Positions 12,258 to 21,399 are shown, counted from the stretch's first letter. The stretch: DNA of 28,199 nucleotides from a virus (IMGVR_UViG_3300003891_000011:1-28199); one strand, 5' to 3'. Numbers and translations: made by a program. The notes: generated from the letters alone by a model not told the origin.

Positions 12258-13046
12258 GTGGCGGAGAATCTGAAAATTGAGTATATCCCAGTTAATCAGC
12301 TCGAGAGGAATCCGTGGAATCCGAATATTATGGACGATGAAACGATGGAAAGACTAAAGAAAGAGATTGAGGAAAACGGGATTATTGACCCGATTCAGGT
12401 GGTTAAGATCGAGGAGGGAAAATACCGGGTAATCGGAGGAGAACACCGATGGCAAATTGTGAAGGCGCTAGGGCACGAAACAATCCCTTGTGTGGTGCTT
12501 GGGGAGAGGTTCAAAGATGAAGATTTGCAAAAATTTGTTACGGTTAGGCTTAATGTCATTAGGGGGCGTATTAGCCCAGAAAAATTTATTCAGCTTTATG
12601 AGGAAATGTCTGAAAAGTATGGGGCGGATCAACTTCGGGAACTGATGGGGGTAGTGGATGAAACTGAATGGGAAAGGCTTACAAAGGGGGTTAGGCAAGC
12701 GCTCAAGGACTCTGGGGTGCCTCAAGAATTGGTGAATAGGTTCGACAGCACTGTAAGGGAAGCCCAGACTGTTGATGATGTGAGCAATATTCTGAATAAC
12801 TTGTTTTCCGAGTATGGTCAAGATTTGAAATATAATTTTATGTGTTTTTCGCTGGGAAAGAATGTTCTTTATATTCGATGTTCAGATGATTTATTTAATA
12901 AAGTTAGGAGAATGGTGGAATTTGCGAAAAAGCATAAGGTGGCGGCTAGTTCTATTTTTGATGTTATGATAGCAGATTGGGAGTCAATTGATATTGACAG
13001 TCTTCCTAAAATAGGTGAAGATGAAGAGGAAGAGTTTGGATACTGA
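12258..13046 (+). CDS. ParB/Srx-like nuclease-domain protein
   Basis: This 262-aa protein starts with GTG at 12258 after AAGGAGGT. Its N-terminus is a ParB/sulfiredoxin fold domain: EYIPVNQLERNPWNPN, LKKEIEENGIIDPIQVVKI and the signature YRVIGGEHRWQIVKALG. The middle is helical and the C-terminus acidic (DEEEEFGY). Such proteins often stand just before terminase genes in phages, where they are thought to bind or nick DNA in packaging or regulation; here too it precedes the putative small terminase. ParB-type CTP-binding and centromere functions cannot be inferred, since no parA or parS site is seen. Confidence 0.8.
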   Translation: MAENLKIEYIPVNQLERNPWNPNIMDDETMERLKKEIEENGIIDPIQVVKIEEGKYRVIGGEHRWQIVKALGHETIPCVVLGERFKDEDLQKFVTVRLNVIRGRISPEKFIQLYEEMSEKYGADQLRELMGVVDETEWERLTKGVRQALKDSGVPQELVNRFDSTVREAQTVDDVSNILNNLFSEYGQDLKYNFMCFSLGKNVLYIRCSDDLFNKVRRMVEFAKKHKVAASSIFDVMIADWESIDIDSLPKIGEDEEEEFGY

Positions 13047-13047
13047 T

Positions 13048-13063
13048 TTGAAATCAATTTCAG
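13048..13063 (+). promoter_or_regulatory. 16-bp palindrome TTGAAATCAATTTCAG at a start codon, copy 4
   Basis: The palindrome ends at the base before ATG 13064 and occupies the place where a ribosome binding site should be; none is visible. It is the reverse-complement form of copies 1 and 2 with one end mismatch (G for A), which as RNA would be a U-G closing pair. Bound protein or an RNA hairpin here could control the start of the packaging operon. Confidence 0.55.
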
Positions 13064-13777
13064 ATGGCAGGAAACATTAGAGAAAGGACAACGCCAGAGG
13101 GGAAGCCTTCAAGGTTTAAAAGGTTGAGGGAACTTACTTGTTTCCCTGAGGTTGATGCCAGAATCAGGAAAGGTTGGCCTCTCCGTAGTTTGGCAATTTA
13201 CATTCAGGAAGAATGCGGTGAATATACTGATATTACCTTCCAGTCTCTAATAACGACTCTAAACGATTACAGAAAATCATTGCCTCCGGCAGAATTAGTT
13301 AAGGACACAATGCCGGAGATATATGCCGAGGCCGAGAGGAAGATGCGAGAAGGCCTTGACGAAATAGAAGAATACGAGGATTTGTATTGGCTTCAAAGGG
13401 ACAGGATTGCCATTGATTATGCTTCGGAAAAGAAGATAAATAAACTTTTCAAAACTACCGTGCGGGAGGTGGTTGCCGCCGCAGAAATCCTCAAAATGTC
13501 AGCCGATTTGAAAATGGATTTAGGGATTAACCAGCGGCAACTTGGGAAACTTAACATTGATGCAAATCTGATGGCGGAAGTGAGAAATAAATATGGAAAA
13601 TCTCCGATTATAAATGTTATTAATAACCCGTCTTCCAGAAGGAAAATTGAAAATATCCTTGAAAAGGCATTGAGTAAATCAGGAGGGTTGGATCTTCTGA
13701 AGCAGAAGATCGGCTGGAAGCCTGCCGAGGATAGAGTGGTTCTCCCGGTATCTGCACATGAGGTCAAGTCGGAATGA
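13064..13777 (+). CDS. Putative small terminase subunit
   Basis: This 237-aa protein lies immediately upstream of the large terminase gene and overlaps it by 4 nt (ATGA). The N-terminal third (GWPLRSLAIYIQEECGEYTDITFQSLITTLNDYRKSLPP) resembles a DNA-binding helix-turn-helix, the middle is a long charged helical stretch (EIYAEAERKMREGLDEIEEYEDLYWLQRDRI), and the C-terminal half is helical and basic. This layout (HTH, oligomerisation helices) and the position fit a TerS that recognises phage DNA and regulates the packaging motor. There is no single defining motif, so the call is contextual. The ATG directly follows a 16-bp palindrome and lacks a ribosome binding site. Confidence 0.55.
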   Translation: MAGNIRERTTPEGKPSRFKRLRELTCFPEVDARIRKGWPLRSLAIYIQEECGEYTDITFQSLITTLNDYRKSLPPAELVKDTMPEIYAEAERKMREGLDEIEEYEDLYWLQRDRIAIDYASEKKINKLFKTTVREVVAAAEILKMSADLKMDLGINQRQLGKLNIDANLMAEVRNKYGKSPIINVINNPSSRRKIENILEKALSKSGGLDLLKQKIGWKPAEDRVVLPVSAHEVKSE

Positions 13778-16700
13778 TCATAGAAAAAGAAGGTAAGAAT
13801 AAAAGCGTTCTTACCGACGAGGAATTTCTTAAGATTTTCAACGAAGACTTGGAAGCCCTCTCGCCTGAAGACAGAATTGTCCTTCAGCATATTATTGACG
13901 AAATTGAGGAAAAAGAGTCGGAGGAAGAGCCGAAAGATGGTCTTTCTTTGGTTGGCATAATGTCGGAGTTTGATTATGAATATCCTCGAGTAGGAATGAG
14001 GGAGTGGCTGGAGAATGAGTATTATTTTGGGGATATAGGGAAAGAAATATGGCCTCAACTTAAGGAGGACCTGATCACTCTTTTTGAAGGTGATTACCAA
14101 GAGGTGATTTTCGGTGGGGGAATCGGTTGGGGTAAGTGTGTTAGGAAGGATACTGAAATATATGATGTTTTGGCTGGGCGAAGAATTCTGATTGGAGATT
14201 GTAAGGAAGAACCTGTAGTTCAGGGTATAAATCATAATAATGGACTTTCAGAGATAAGAAAGGCGTCATTTGTAGGCAGGACTGGTGTGAAGAAGGTTTG
14301 CGTTCTTAAGTTATCTAGTGGGAAGAAAATAGGTATAAGTCTAGATCATCCTTTATTGACAAAAGATGGGTGGAAGGAAGTAAGGTTATTAAAGGCAGGA
14401 GATTTGATTGCTACTCCAAGGAGGGTGCCTCCTCCTATAAATCCTCTAATTATTTCTAATAGCGAGGTAAAATTCGTAGCTTACATGCTTTCCAAGAAAT
14501 GTGGAGTTAGCGGGACATTTACTAATACTAATGCCGAGATTTTGAGGGAATTCAAAAAAGTTTCTTTGGATATTTGTGATGTTTTGAAGATTAAGCCGTC
14601 AGAGTTTTCTAAAAGAGTTCCGGCCGAGTTCTATGGATTGAGTGATCCCCAACTGGCATTATTTTTGAATAGAATATTTGCTTGTGAAGGCAATATTTAT
14701 TCTGAAGACCTTGCCAAGATAGAAATTTGCTTGTTGAGCGAGAAATTCATAGATGATATACAGTTTTTGCTCTTAAGGTTTGGGATTCATTCAAGAAAAA
14801 TAAAGTTTAAGAAGTTTTATAAGAAGATAGGTGGAAAGAAGAAATGCTTTGATGCATGGATGTTGTCTATAACAGGTGGGGATGAGGTAGTCACTTTTTT
14901 GAAAAACATAGGGTATATCTTCGGCAAGGAAAAGCAGTGCGACGAAATTTTGAGTAAAGTATTGTTAGTAAAAGGGAATACAAATGTTGATATAGCTCCT
15001 ATTGGTAAGGGGTTTTGCTGTAATGTTGGTGTCGATAATAAGTGGGAATGGATATGTTCCGAAGATATTTTCTGGGATGAGGTAGAATCGATTAGAGAAG
15101 AAGGTTTTGAAGATGTTTATGATTTGACCGTTCCAGAAATAGAGTCTTTTGTGGCTAATGGAATTTATTGCCATAATACGCTACTTGCGTCCGTAGGAAT
15201 GTGCCGAATGATTTATGAGGTTTCTTGCCTTCGGAATCCTCAAAATTATTATGGGCTAGCAACCGATTCGAGAATTTCATTTGTCAATGTCAGCATTTCG
15301 CAAAAACTGGCAAAAGAGGTAATTTTCGAATCAATAGTCAACAAATTGGAGAGAAGCCCGTATTTTAAGGAGAGGTTTCCATTTAGTGCCACTCAGTCTG
15401 AAGTAAGGTTTCCGAAAAATGTCTGGATTGCTCCGGCTTCAAGCCAAGACACGAATGTGCTTGGTCTTAATATATTTGGGGGAATCATAGACGAAACAAA
15501 CTTTATGCCCGCGATTAGTCAGCAACAGAGGGCGGTTAATTTTCGATGGCGGCACTTCGATAAGGCAGAATTGCTCTATGGATCAATTCTTCGCAGGATA
15601 AAAAGCCGGTTTATGAAGGGGGGGAGAATACCGGGGAAACTATTCTTAATTTCCTCGAAGAAGGGAACGACTGATTTCACTGAAAGGCGTATTCAAGAAG
15701 CCAAAACTAATCCCCATGTTTTTGTGAGGGAGTATGCAGTTTGGGATGTTGCCCCGCCTGGGACTTACTCGGAAGAAAAGTTTTGGGTGGTAGTGGGGAA
15801 CCAACAGATAGGGCCGAAGATGTTTACTCGCCAAGAGGAGGTCGCTCAATTTGTTGATCAGGAGGATGTAAAAGTTGTAGGAGTTCCGATAGACTTTTTG
15901 AGGGAATTTGAGCTTGACTTAGAAGGGTCTATTAGAGAGACAGCCGGGATTGCTACCCATACTATTTCTCTGTTTTTGCCTCGGCGAGATAAAATCGAGG
16001 CAATGTTTGATAGAGAAAGAAAGCATCCCTTTAGTCGGGAGGAATGGTCAACTAATTATCCATTGCAGTTTGATTGGGCTTCGATGGTGAAGAGGAACCA
16101 GATGGGGGAAATCTGTCCTATTATTAATCCTTCGGCAACTAGACATATCCACATGGATTTAAGCCGGAAAAACGATGCTACCGGATTTTGTATGGCTCAT
16201 ATTGGAGGATTGGTGGATGTAATTCGTGGGACTGGTCCAAATTCCAAGATAGAAAAGAAGCCCCTGATTATCATTGATTTTGTTCTTCGGATTGTGCCTC
16301 CACCGGGAGATGAGATTTACTTGCCAGAGGTCAGAACCTTGATCTATGAACTGGCTGAGCATGGATACCGGATTGGGATGGTAACGATGGATAGGTTCGG
16401 GTCGGATGAGTGTGTTCAACAGCTCAAGGCGAAAGGATACAGGGCTTTCGTTTCGAGTGTGGATATTAATCCCGTTCCTTATGAAGATCTGAAAAATGCG
16501 ATAAACGATGAGCGAATAAAGTGTTATTACTATGCTCCGCTCGAATATGAACTCCTAAATTTGATTAAGGGTAGGGAAACTGGAAAAGTTGACCATCCAG
16601 ACGGAGGATGTAAGGATGTAGCAGATGCGGTAGCCGGAGTGGTTTATTCTCTGGAAAATAAGAAGGTGTTTATGGCTCGGCAAGTTTTGCCTCCGCCAAT

Positions 16701-16914
16701 GATCGGAATCAGCGAGCCCTTCGAAGACGAAGATGAATCGGTAAAGGTTAATAGTGGAATAAACAGAGCGGTTATTCTTCCGCCGATGCTTGGCGGGCCA
16801 GATCCCAAAACTTATAATGGGCCAAGATATACTCGGTATAAAGAGGGTATTACGAAAGATTTAGGAGACACTTATTTGCCTTTTGTTGGGGGGAGAATCC
16901 ATGAAGAAGATTAA
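13774..16914 (+). CDS. terL: Terminase large subunit with intein
   Basis: The precursor is 1046 aa; excision of the intein (residues 122-468) leaves 699 aa. The packaging ATPase shows Walker A GGGIGWGK at 114-121, continuing with T469 after the intein, and Walker B GGIIDE with D573 and E574. The C-terminal RNase H-like nuclease shows D795 (HMDLSRKND), D873 (VTMDRFGSD) and D948/D951 (KDVADAV). It powers DNA translocation into the prohead and cuts the concatemer. It is longer than most TerL proteins, with an acidic N-terminal extension of about 95 residues. It precedes the portal gene as in many phages. Splicing is required for an intact P-loop, so unspliced precursor should be inactive. Confidence 0.95.
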   Translation: MIIEKEGKNKSVLTDEEFLKIFNEDLEALSPEDRIVLQHIIDEIEEKESEEEPKDGLSLVGIMSEFDYEYPRVGMREWLENEYYFGDIGKEIWPQLKEDLITLFEGDYQEVIFGGGIGWGKCVRKDTEIYDVLAGRRILIGDCKEEPVVQGINHNNGLSEIRKASFVGRTGVKKVCVLKLSSGKKIGISLDHPLLTKDGWKEVRLLKAGDLIATPRRVPPPINPLIISNSEVKFVAYMLSKKCGVSGTFTNTNAEILREFKKVSLDICDVLKIKPSEFSKRVPAEFYGLSDPQLALFLNRIFACEGNIYSEDLAKIEICLLSEKFIDDIQFLLLRFGIHSRKIKFKKFYKKIGGKKKCFDAWMLSITGGDEVVTFLKNIGYIFGKEKQCDEILSKVLLVKGNTNVDIAPIGKGFCCNVGVDNKWEWICSEDIFWDEVESIREEGFEDVYDLTVPEIESFVANGIYCHNTLLASVGMCRMIYEVSCLRNPQNYYGLATDSRISFVNVSISQKLAKEVIFESIVNKLERSPYFKERFPFSATQSEVRFPKNVWIAPASSQDTNVLGLNIFGGIIDETNFMPAISQQQRAVNFRWRHFDKAELLYGSILRRIKSRFMKGGRIPGKLFLISSKKGTTDFTERRIQEAKTNPHVFVREYAVWDVAPPGTYSEEKFWVVVGNQQIGPKMFTRQEEVAQFVDQEDVKVVGVPIDFLREFELDLEGSIRETAGIATHTISLFLPRRDKIEAMFDRERKHPFSREEWSTNYPLQFDWASMVKRNQMGEICPIINPSATRHIHMDLSRKNDATGFCMAHIGGLVDVIRGTGPNSKIEKKPLIIIDFVLRIVPPPGDEIYLPEVRTLIYELAEHGYRIGMVTMDRFGSDECVQQLKAKGYRAFVSSVDINPVPYEDLKNAINDERIKCYYYAPLEYELLNLIKGRETGKVDHPDGGCKDVADAVAGVVYSLENKKVFMARQVLPPPMIGISEPFEDEDESVKVNSGINRAVILPPMLGGPDPKTYNGPRYTRYKEGITKDLGDTYLPFVGGRIHEED
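14137..15177 (+). other. Intein in TerL, LAGLIDADG type, degenerate endonuclease
   Basis: The intein is 347 aa. It starts with Cys (CVRKDTEIY) directly after Walker A Lys121 and ends with YCHN before Thr469. Block B is GISLDHPLLT with the conserved His; blocks F and G are GFEDVYDLTVPEIESFVANG then HN. The middle resembles a LAGLIDADG homing endonuclease (QFLLLRFGIHSRK pattern), but the first motif reads VAYMLSKKCGV without its Asp and the second reads RIFACEGN with Glu for Asp. Splicing residues look intact while the nuclease looks dead. The insert appears more A/T-rich and uses more AGA/AGG arginine codons than the exteins. Confidence 0.92.
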
Positions 16915-17266
16915 GAAAGACATGTGGGAAAATATGATGGGGGATGGTTCGGTTGGTGGAGGGGTTCCGGTGAACGGGAAAGCATGTCCGGTTTTGCCTT
17001 CAGGGAAGAGATGTCCAGACGATAGGATTGCCGTTACTTATGGGATGCCGGTGTGGTTCGAGGAGTTGATGGGCAAGAGGAAAAACGATGATGCGATTAG
17101 GATTTTGCTTCAGGTAGATACGATGCTGAATATGGTGATAGATATTCTGGTGGAAAACGATGTAGTTCCGATGGTTGATAAAGCTTCGGAAATAGTAAAA
17201 AAGCAGATAGAAGTTTTGAGATCAATCGAATCAGCAAAACATCCGAAGATTTCAAAAGGCGGGTAA
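16901..17266 (+). CDS. Hypothetical protein between terL and portal
   Basis: This 121-aa protein starts at ATG 16901 with GGGGGGAGA as ribosome site and overlaps the end of terL by 14 nt. An N-terminal glycine- and proline-rich part with two Cys (KACPVLPSGKRCPDD) is followed by a helical C-terminal region (DDAIRILLQVDTMLNMVIDILVEND...VDKASEIVKKQIEVLRSIE). I do not recognise the family. The position between terminase and portal suggests a packaging or portal-associated role. Confidence 0.6.
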   Translation: MKKIKKDMWENMMGDGSVGGGVPVNGKACPVLPSGKRCPDDRIAVTYGMPVWFEELMGKRKNDDAIRILLQVDTMLNMVIDILVENDVVPMVDKASEIVKKQIEVLRSIESAKHPKISKGG

Positions 17267-17269
17267 GCG

Positions 17270-20200
17270 ATGGAACATGAACTTTTTGAGCAAAATCCTT
17301 CTGCTGCGGCTCAGCCAATAACTGAGCCGAAGACCGGTGGAATTCAACTGGTGAAGCCTTTTCTTGGCCTTTCTAACCGGGTCAAGAACTTTATCAGTTC
17401 AATTTTCCAAAGAGAAAAAGAGCCGCGAACGGAGATAAAAGGCAAGTGGCTTCAGGATTATTCGCTATTTGCCGCTTATGGGTATCAGGATATTGCGGAA
17501 TATCTACGGCTCGAATGGGATTTACAGAGTCGCTATATCGACTACGAGGATATGGAGGACATCCCGGAAATATCCTGCTTAACCGGAGATAGTTTGATTC
17601 ATACAATAAACGGGCCCATCTCGATTAAGGAGATGGCCGACTCTGGCAAAGACTACCTTGTTTATTCTTACGATTTTGATTTGAGAACTGTTGTTTTGGC
17701 TAAAGGGAAAAATGCCAGAAAGACGGGAAAAAGGGTTGAGATTTGGAGAGTGGTGTTGGATGATGGTCGGGTGATTAGGGGGACAAAAGAGCATTTATTT
17801 TTGATGAGAAGCGGAGATTATGTTGAACTTGGAAAGCTAAAACCCGGTGATTCTATAATGCCGTTTCTGACCAGACTCGGGCTGAAAGGATATTTAGAAG
17901 TGTTTCAGCCGGGGTGGGAATCTTCCGGGAAAAGAAAGAGATGGGAACCTAATTATCGAATTGTTGGGAGATTTTTATTTGGGAGAGATTTTGATAAAAA
18001 TCTGTTTATTCACCATAAGGATTTTGATAAACTAAACGATTCCCCTGAAAATCTTGAGCTATTAACCAAAGAAGATCATTTGTCCAGACACGAAGAAGTA
18101 GTGGTTAAGTGTGCTGATGGACATAGAATTTCTAAAGATGTTATGGAAAAAATTAGAAATTTGAGGGACGAAGGTTTATGTCCTGCTGATATAGCAAAGG
18201 CAGTTGGGTGTTCTTGGTCAACAGCCAAAAGATATTCAGAAAGTAAAGGATATTATAATCTGGATAGATTTTTGGTAAACCACAAGGTTTTGAAGGTTGA
18301 GCCTGCCGGTTATGAAGATGTTTACGATTTCGAGGTTCCTGAATATCACAATTTTGCGGTCAATGGGGTTTTTGTTCATAATTCAGCACTCGACCTGACT
18401 GCAGATGACGCCACCCAGCCAGATCCAAATACCGGACTTTCAATTTGGGTAGATGCTCAAGATGGGGAAATAAAGAAAGAATTGAACTTAATGCTACACC
18501 GAAATCTCAGGATTGAAGAGGAGATTTGGGAAATTGTTAGAACTTTAGTAAAGTATGGGAATGAGTATGAGGAATTGCTTGTCACCGATTCTGGAGTAGT
18601 TGGATTGAATTTTCTTCCCCCGCCTACTGTTAGGAGGGTCGAAAAAGACAAGGGGGTATTGCTAGGCTTTATTCAAAGCGTTACGGGGGCAGGATTCAAT
18701 ATTACCGCGGAACAGTTTGAGGATTACCTGAAGAACCCCACAAAAATTAATGTTACCACCGATTCTATTTTTGAGGATTGGATGGTAATGCACATAAGGC
18801 TCAGGTCAAAGCAGAGGAGGTCGAAGTATGGTTATTCTTTGTTGGAGTCCGCTCGATGGATTTGGAAAAGACTGGTGATGTTGGAAGATGCGGCCCTAAT
18901 TTATAAATTATGCCTTCGTGGTGATTCGCCTATTTGGACAACTTCGGGATATAAGAAGATTAAGGATTTGGTGGAAGGAGAGGAAATATATTCTTTTGGG
19001 GTAGATGGGAAGTTGAAAAAGACGAAAGTAGTTTATAAAAAATATAATGGTCAAGATAAGATATTTAGGGTTTATAGTAAGCACCGGGAAATTTTTGCGA
19101 ATAAAACTCATCCTATTTTAGTTGAGATTGTTGATAGGTTTGGAAAAGGAAGAAAGAGAGTTAAAAGACTTGAATATGTTGAGGTGCAAAATTTGATTCC
19201 TGGCTATCATAGATTTGTGATGCCGAAAAGAGACGAGAACGATTACGAAGAGATTAAACTTATGTTTCCTCAAGTGGGAACTAAGGCAAGATTATCTAAA
19301 GATGCTATAAAGTCCGGAATTAAGATGATGAAGGGGATAAAATATTTACAAGATAATTGTGGAATGCAAGATAATTTAATCAAGATGTTTTTTGATGGTG
19401 ATTATGAGGTAGTAGGAAATACTGTTATTAAGGTAATGAATGAGAATGGAAATGATTCTGATTGTCTTGATTTTAGGGAAGATTGGGGTGGGGTTAAATC
19501 TGTTAATCTTCCAAGAGTTGTTGATGAAGATTTTGCTCGGTGGTTTGGTTTTATGATTGGTGATGGATTTATAGCGGAGCGTCATCTTGGCTTTGCTTTG
19601 GGTGACAATGAGATTATCAATGAAAGATATAAGAGATTATTTGAGAAATTTGTTGGAGAGGTTAGTTTTAGTGGGGAGGATGAAAGTGGAAGATTTGGAA
19701 GTTATTATGTTTATTCCAAAAAGTTTGTTGAATTTATGATTATGAACGGATTTATCCCAGGTGCTCATAATAAAAGAGTCCCCGAGTGGGTATATAGGGC
19801 AAAGAATTCTATTAAGCTTGCTTTTCTTGAAGGGTTTATAGATGCAGATGGACACAGGAGGACAAGAAACGAATCCGGTGGGGTTAGAAATGATATTGAG
19901 GTATGTAATAAAGTTTTGCTTGAAGATATTAGGCAGTTGTGCATGCAGTTGGGAGTTTCGGTTGGGAAGATTAGCGAGAGAGTCAGAGAAGGGCATTTGC
20001 TTAACGGAAGAATGATTTCCAGAACCGTATCCTATGGATTAACTTTTTCTTTAGATAATTTTGCCGAAAGAAGTGAACCGATTTTGGGAATTGAAGAGGT
20101 TGGAGCTGACGATATTTGGGATATTGGGGTTGATTCTGATGAACATAATTTTGTTGATGATGGAGTTGTGGTTCATAATACCAGAGCCCCGGCTCGTTAT

Positions 20201-21154
20201 GCTTTTTATGTGGATGTGGGAGAATTGCCTCCGCAGGAAGCGATTGCCTATGTAGAAAAGGTTAGGCAATTCTATAAAAAGAAGAAGGTGATCGACCCTC
20301 AAACAAACAGGTTGGACACCCGGTTTAACGTCCTTAGCTCAGACGAAGACTTTTTTGTACCCACTCGAAAAGGTAAGGAAGGATCAAAGATTGATGTTCT
20401 GGAGGGGCCGAGTTGGCAGGGTATCGAAGAACTGGAATATTTTAGAAATAAGTTATTTTCAGCCCTGAAAATCCCGAAGGCTTATCTTGGGTATGAGGAA
20501 AGCATAAATGCAAAGGCGACTTTGGCTCAAGAGGATATTCGGTGGGCTCGGTCAATTTTGCGGATTCAGAGGGAGATTAGGCAGGGATTTGCTCATATTT
20601 GTCGAGTGCATTTGGCGGCGCGGAATATTGATCCGGAAGTAGTGGAGTTTGATGTCGAAATGACCGTTCCTTCGGCTGTTTTTGAGATGGCAAAACTGGA
20701 AGTGGAGACTGCTCGGGCGGAATTGGCGGAAAAGATGGGGGAATATGTTAGCCGAGGATGGATAATGAGGAACATATTTGGATTCTCCGATGAAGAAGTT
20801 GAGGTTATCGCAAAGGAAAAAGCCAAAGAAGAAGGAGGCGGTGAAGAAGAAGGGGCGGCGGGGGAGTCTGCCGAATATCCTAGGCGGGCTTACGGATATG
20901 TGAAGCCGGGAATTGGACTACGGAAATTGGCTAAAAAATATCCACTTGCTACCTCTTCTCCTTTGGTTGGGGATAAAAATCAGCAAGTTCCACTTGAGAT
21001 TTATCTTTCCGAAGGCAATAAAGATATGGAGAAATACATAGAGGATAATTTTCAGAAAATAGCTAGGGGAAACCGGGATTTGATGTCGAGATTGAACGAG
21101 ATTCGAAGTTTTATGACCGAACTGAAATATGTTATTGCGTCTCGACGGGCATGA
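17270..21154 (+). CDS. Portal protein with two inteins (gp20-like)
   Basis: The precursor is 1294 aa; removal of inteins at residues 103-371 and 548-970 leaves 602 aa. Exteins carry portal signatures: LRLEWDLQSRYIDYEDMEDIPEIS-SALDLTADDATQPD, NLRIEEEIWEIVRTLVKYGNEYEE, and the T4 gp20-type motif KL-TRAPARYAFYVDVGELPPQEA followed by IPKAYLGYEE and the C-terminal clip and wing helices. The last 90 residues include a Glu/Gly-rich linker and a basic end. The portal forms the dodecameric DNA channel at the head vertex. Both inteins interrupt highly conserved segments. The stop overlaps the next ATG as ATGA. Confidence 0.93.
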   Translation: MEHELFEQNPSAAAQPITEPKTGGIQLVKPFLGLSNRVKNFISSIFQREKEPRTEIKGKWLQDYSLFAAYGYQDIAEYLRLEWDLQSRYIDYEDMEDIPEISCLTGDSLIHTINGPISIKEMADSGKDYLVYSYDFDLRTVVLAKGKNARKTGKRVEIWRVVLDDGRVIRGTKEHLFLMRSGDYVELGKLKPGDSIMPFLTRLGLKGYLEVFQPGWESSGKRKRWEPNYRIVGRFLFGRDFDKNLFIHHKDFDKLNDSPENLELLTKEDHLSRHEEVVVKCADGHRISKDVMEKIRNLRDEGLCPADIAKAVGCSWSTAKRYSESKGYYNLDRFLVNHKVLKVEPAGYEDVYDFEVPEYHNFAVNGVFVHNSALDLTADDATQPDPNTGLSIWVDAQDGEIKKELNLMLHRNLRIEEEIWEIVRTLVKYGNEYEELLVTDSGVVGLNFLPPPTVRRVEKDKGVLLGFIQSVTGAGFNITAEQFEDYLKNPTKINVTTDSIFEDWMVMHIRLRSKQRRSKYGYSLLESARWIWKRLVMLEDAALIYKLCLRGDSPIWTTSGYKKIKDLVEGEEIYSFGVDGKLKKTKVVYKKYNGQDKIFRVYSKHREIFANKTHPILVEIVDRFGKGRKRVKRLEYVEVQNLIPGYHRFVMPKRDENDYEEIKLMFPQVGTKARLSKDAIKSGIKMMKGIKYLQDNCGMQDNLIKMFFDGDYEVVGNTVIKVMNENGNDSDCLDFREDWGGVKSVNLPRVVDEDFARWFGFMIGDGFIAERHLGFALGDNEIINERYKRLFEKFVGEVSFSGEDESGRFGSYYVYSKKFVEFMIMNGFIPGAHNKRVPEWVYRAKNSIKLAFLEGFIDADGHRRTRNESGGVRNDIEVCNKVLLEDIRQLCMQLGVSVGKISERVREGHLLNGRMISRTVSYGLTFSLDNFAERSEPILGIEEVGADDIWDIGVDSDEHNFVDDGVVVHNTRAPARYAFYVDVGELPPQEAIAYVEKVRQFYKKKKVIDPQTNRLDTRFNVLSSDEDFFVPTRKGKEGSKIDVLEGPSWQGIEELEYFRNKLFSALKIPKAYLGYEESINAKATLAQEDIRWARSILRIQREIRQGFAHICRVHLAARNIDPEVVEFDVEMTVPSAVFEMAKLEVETARAELAEKMGEYVSRGWIMRNIFGFSDEEVEVIAKEKAKEEGGGEEEGAAGESAEYPRRAYGYVKPGIGLRKLAKKYPLATSSPLVGDKNQQVPLEIYLSEGNKDMEKYIEDNFQKIARGNRDLMSRLNEIRSFMTELKYVIASRRA
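17576..18382 (+). other. Portal intein 1, HNH homing endonuclease type
   Basis: This 269-aa intein starts CLTGDSLI (block A), has block B GTKEHLFL, and ends YHNFAVNGVFVHN before Ser (residue 372). Between the splicing blocks is an HNH nuclease motif: FIHHKDFDKLNDSPENLELL then EDHLSRH, with His, Asn and His all present. A helix-turn-helix follows (CPADIAKAVGCSWSTAKRY), a typical DNA-binding accessory of such endonucleases. All splicing and nuclease residues look intact, so both activities may be live. Confidence 0.93.
18911..20179 (+). other. Portal intein 2, LAGLIDADG type with intact motifs
   Basis: This 423-aa intein starts CLRGDSPIW and ends EHNFVDDGVVVHN before Thr (residue 971). Block B is FANKTHPIL. 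The endonuclease has both LAGLIDADG motifs with their acidic residues: FGFMIGDGF and LAFLEGFIDADG. The insertion splits the portal motif KL-TRAPARYAFYVDVG. The region is visibly A/T-rich and uses AGA for many arginines, unlike the flanking exteins, consistent with transfer from another genome. Confidence 0.94.
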
Positions 21155-21366
21155 ACTTCAGTAATAGGAAAAAAAGAGGGAAGAAAAAATTTTTCTACAC
21201 CTATTCTGATATTGGAAGGATATTAGGTGTAACTGATCGAACTGCCAGAAATTATGCTTGTCTTGGTTATTATAATCCTCGAAAAATTGATTCTGTGATA
21301 GAGTATGCGGTGATAAGCCAAAGGAAATTCATATTAAAACTATTGCCGGGGAAATATATTAAGTGA
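21151..21366 (+). CDS. Small HTH protein after the portal gene
   Basis: This 71-aa protein has a very basic N-terminus (SNRKKRGKKKF) and then a clear helix-turn-helix, YTYSDIGRILGVTDRTARNYACLGYYNPRKI, of the MerR/Xis or phage Cox-like type. Its start overlaps the portal stop as ATGA. It could regulate the head genes or be a freestanding partner related to the mobile elements in the portal gene; the HTH in intein 1 has a broadly similar layout, but I cannot show they are homologous. Confidence 0.6.
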   Translation: MNFSNRKKRGKKKFFYTYSDIGRILGVTDRTARNYACLGYYNPRKIDSVIEYAVISQRKFILKLLPGKYIK

Positions 21367-21385
21367 CATTTGTGGCGACATTTGT
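21365..21385 (+). repeat. Tandem GACATTTGT direct repeat
   Basis: GACATTTGT occurs at 21365-21373 and again at 21377-21385 with a 3-nt spacer (12-nt period), within the intergenic gap upstream of the promoter at 21400-21429. A spacing near one helical turn is typical of activator or repressor binding sites. An alternative reading is a weak TGACA/TGTCA hairpin with T6 after it. Confidence 0.45.
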
Positions 21386-21399
21386 CATTTTTTAGGATA

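Noticed and set aside
12258-13046. Plasmid-type ParAB partition locus
   Set aside because: There is no ParA ATPase and no parS-like cluster; ParB-fold proteins beside terminase genes are usual in phages.
13417-14235. Long minus-strand open frame of 272 codons
   Set aside because: It lies antisense to the terS-like and terL genes, whose products are recognisable or contextually sound. Its translation is low-complexity, Phe/Leu/Ile/Ser-rich, typical of antisense reading of Lys/Glu-rich genes.
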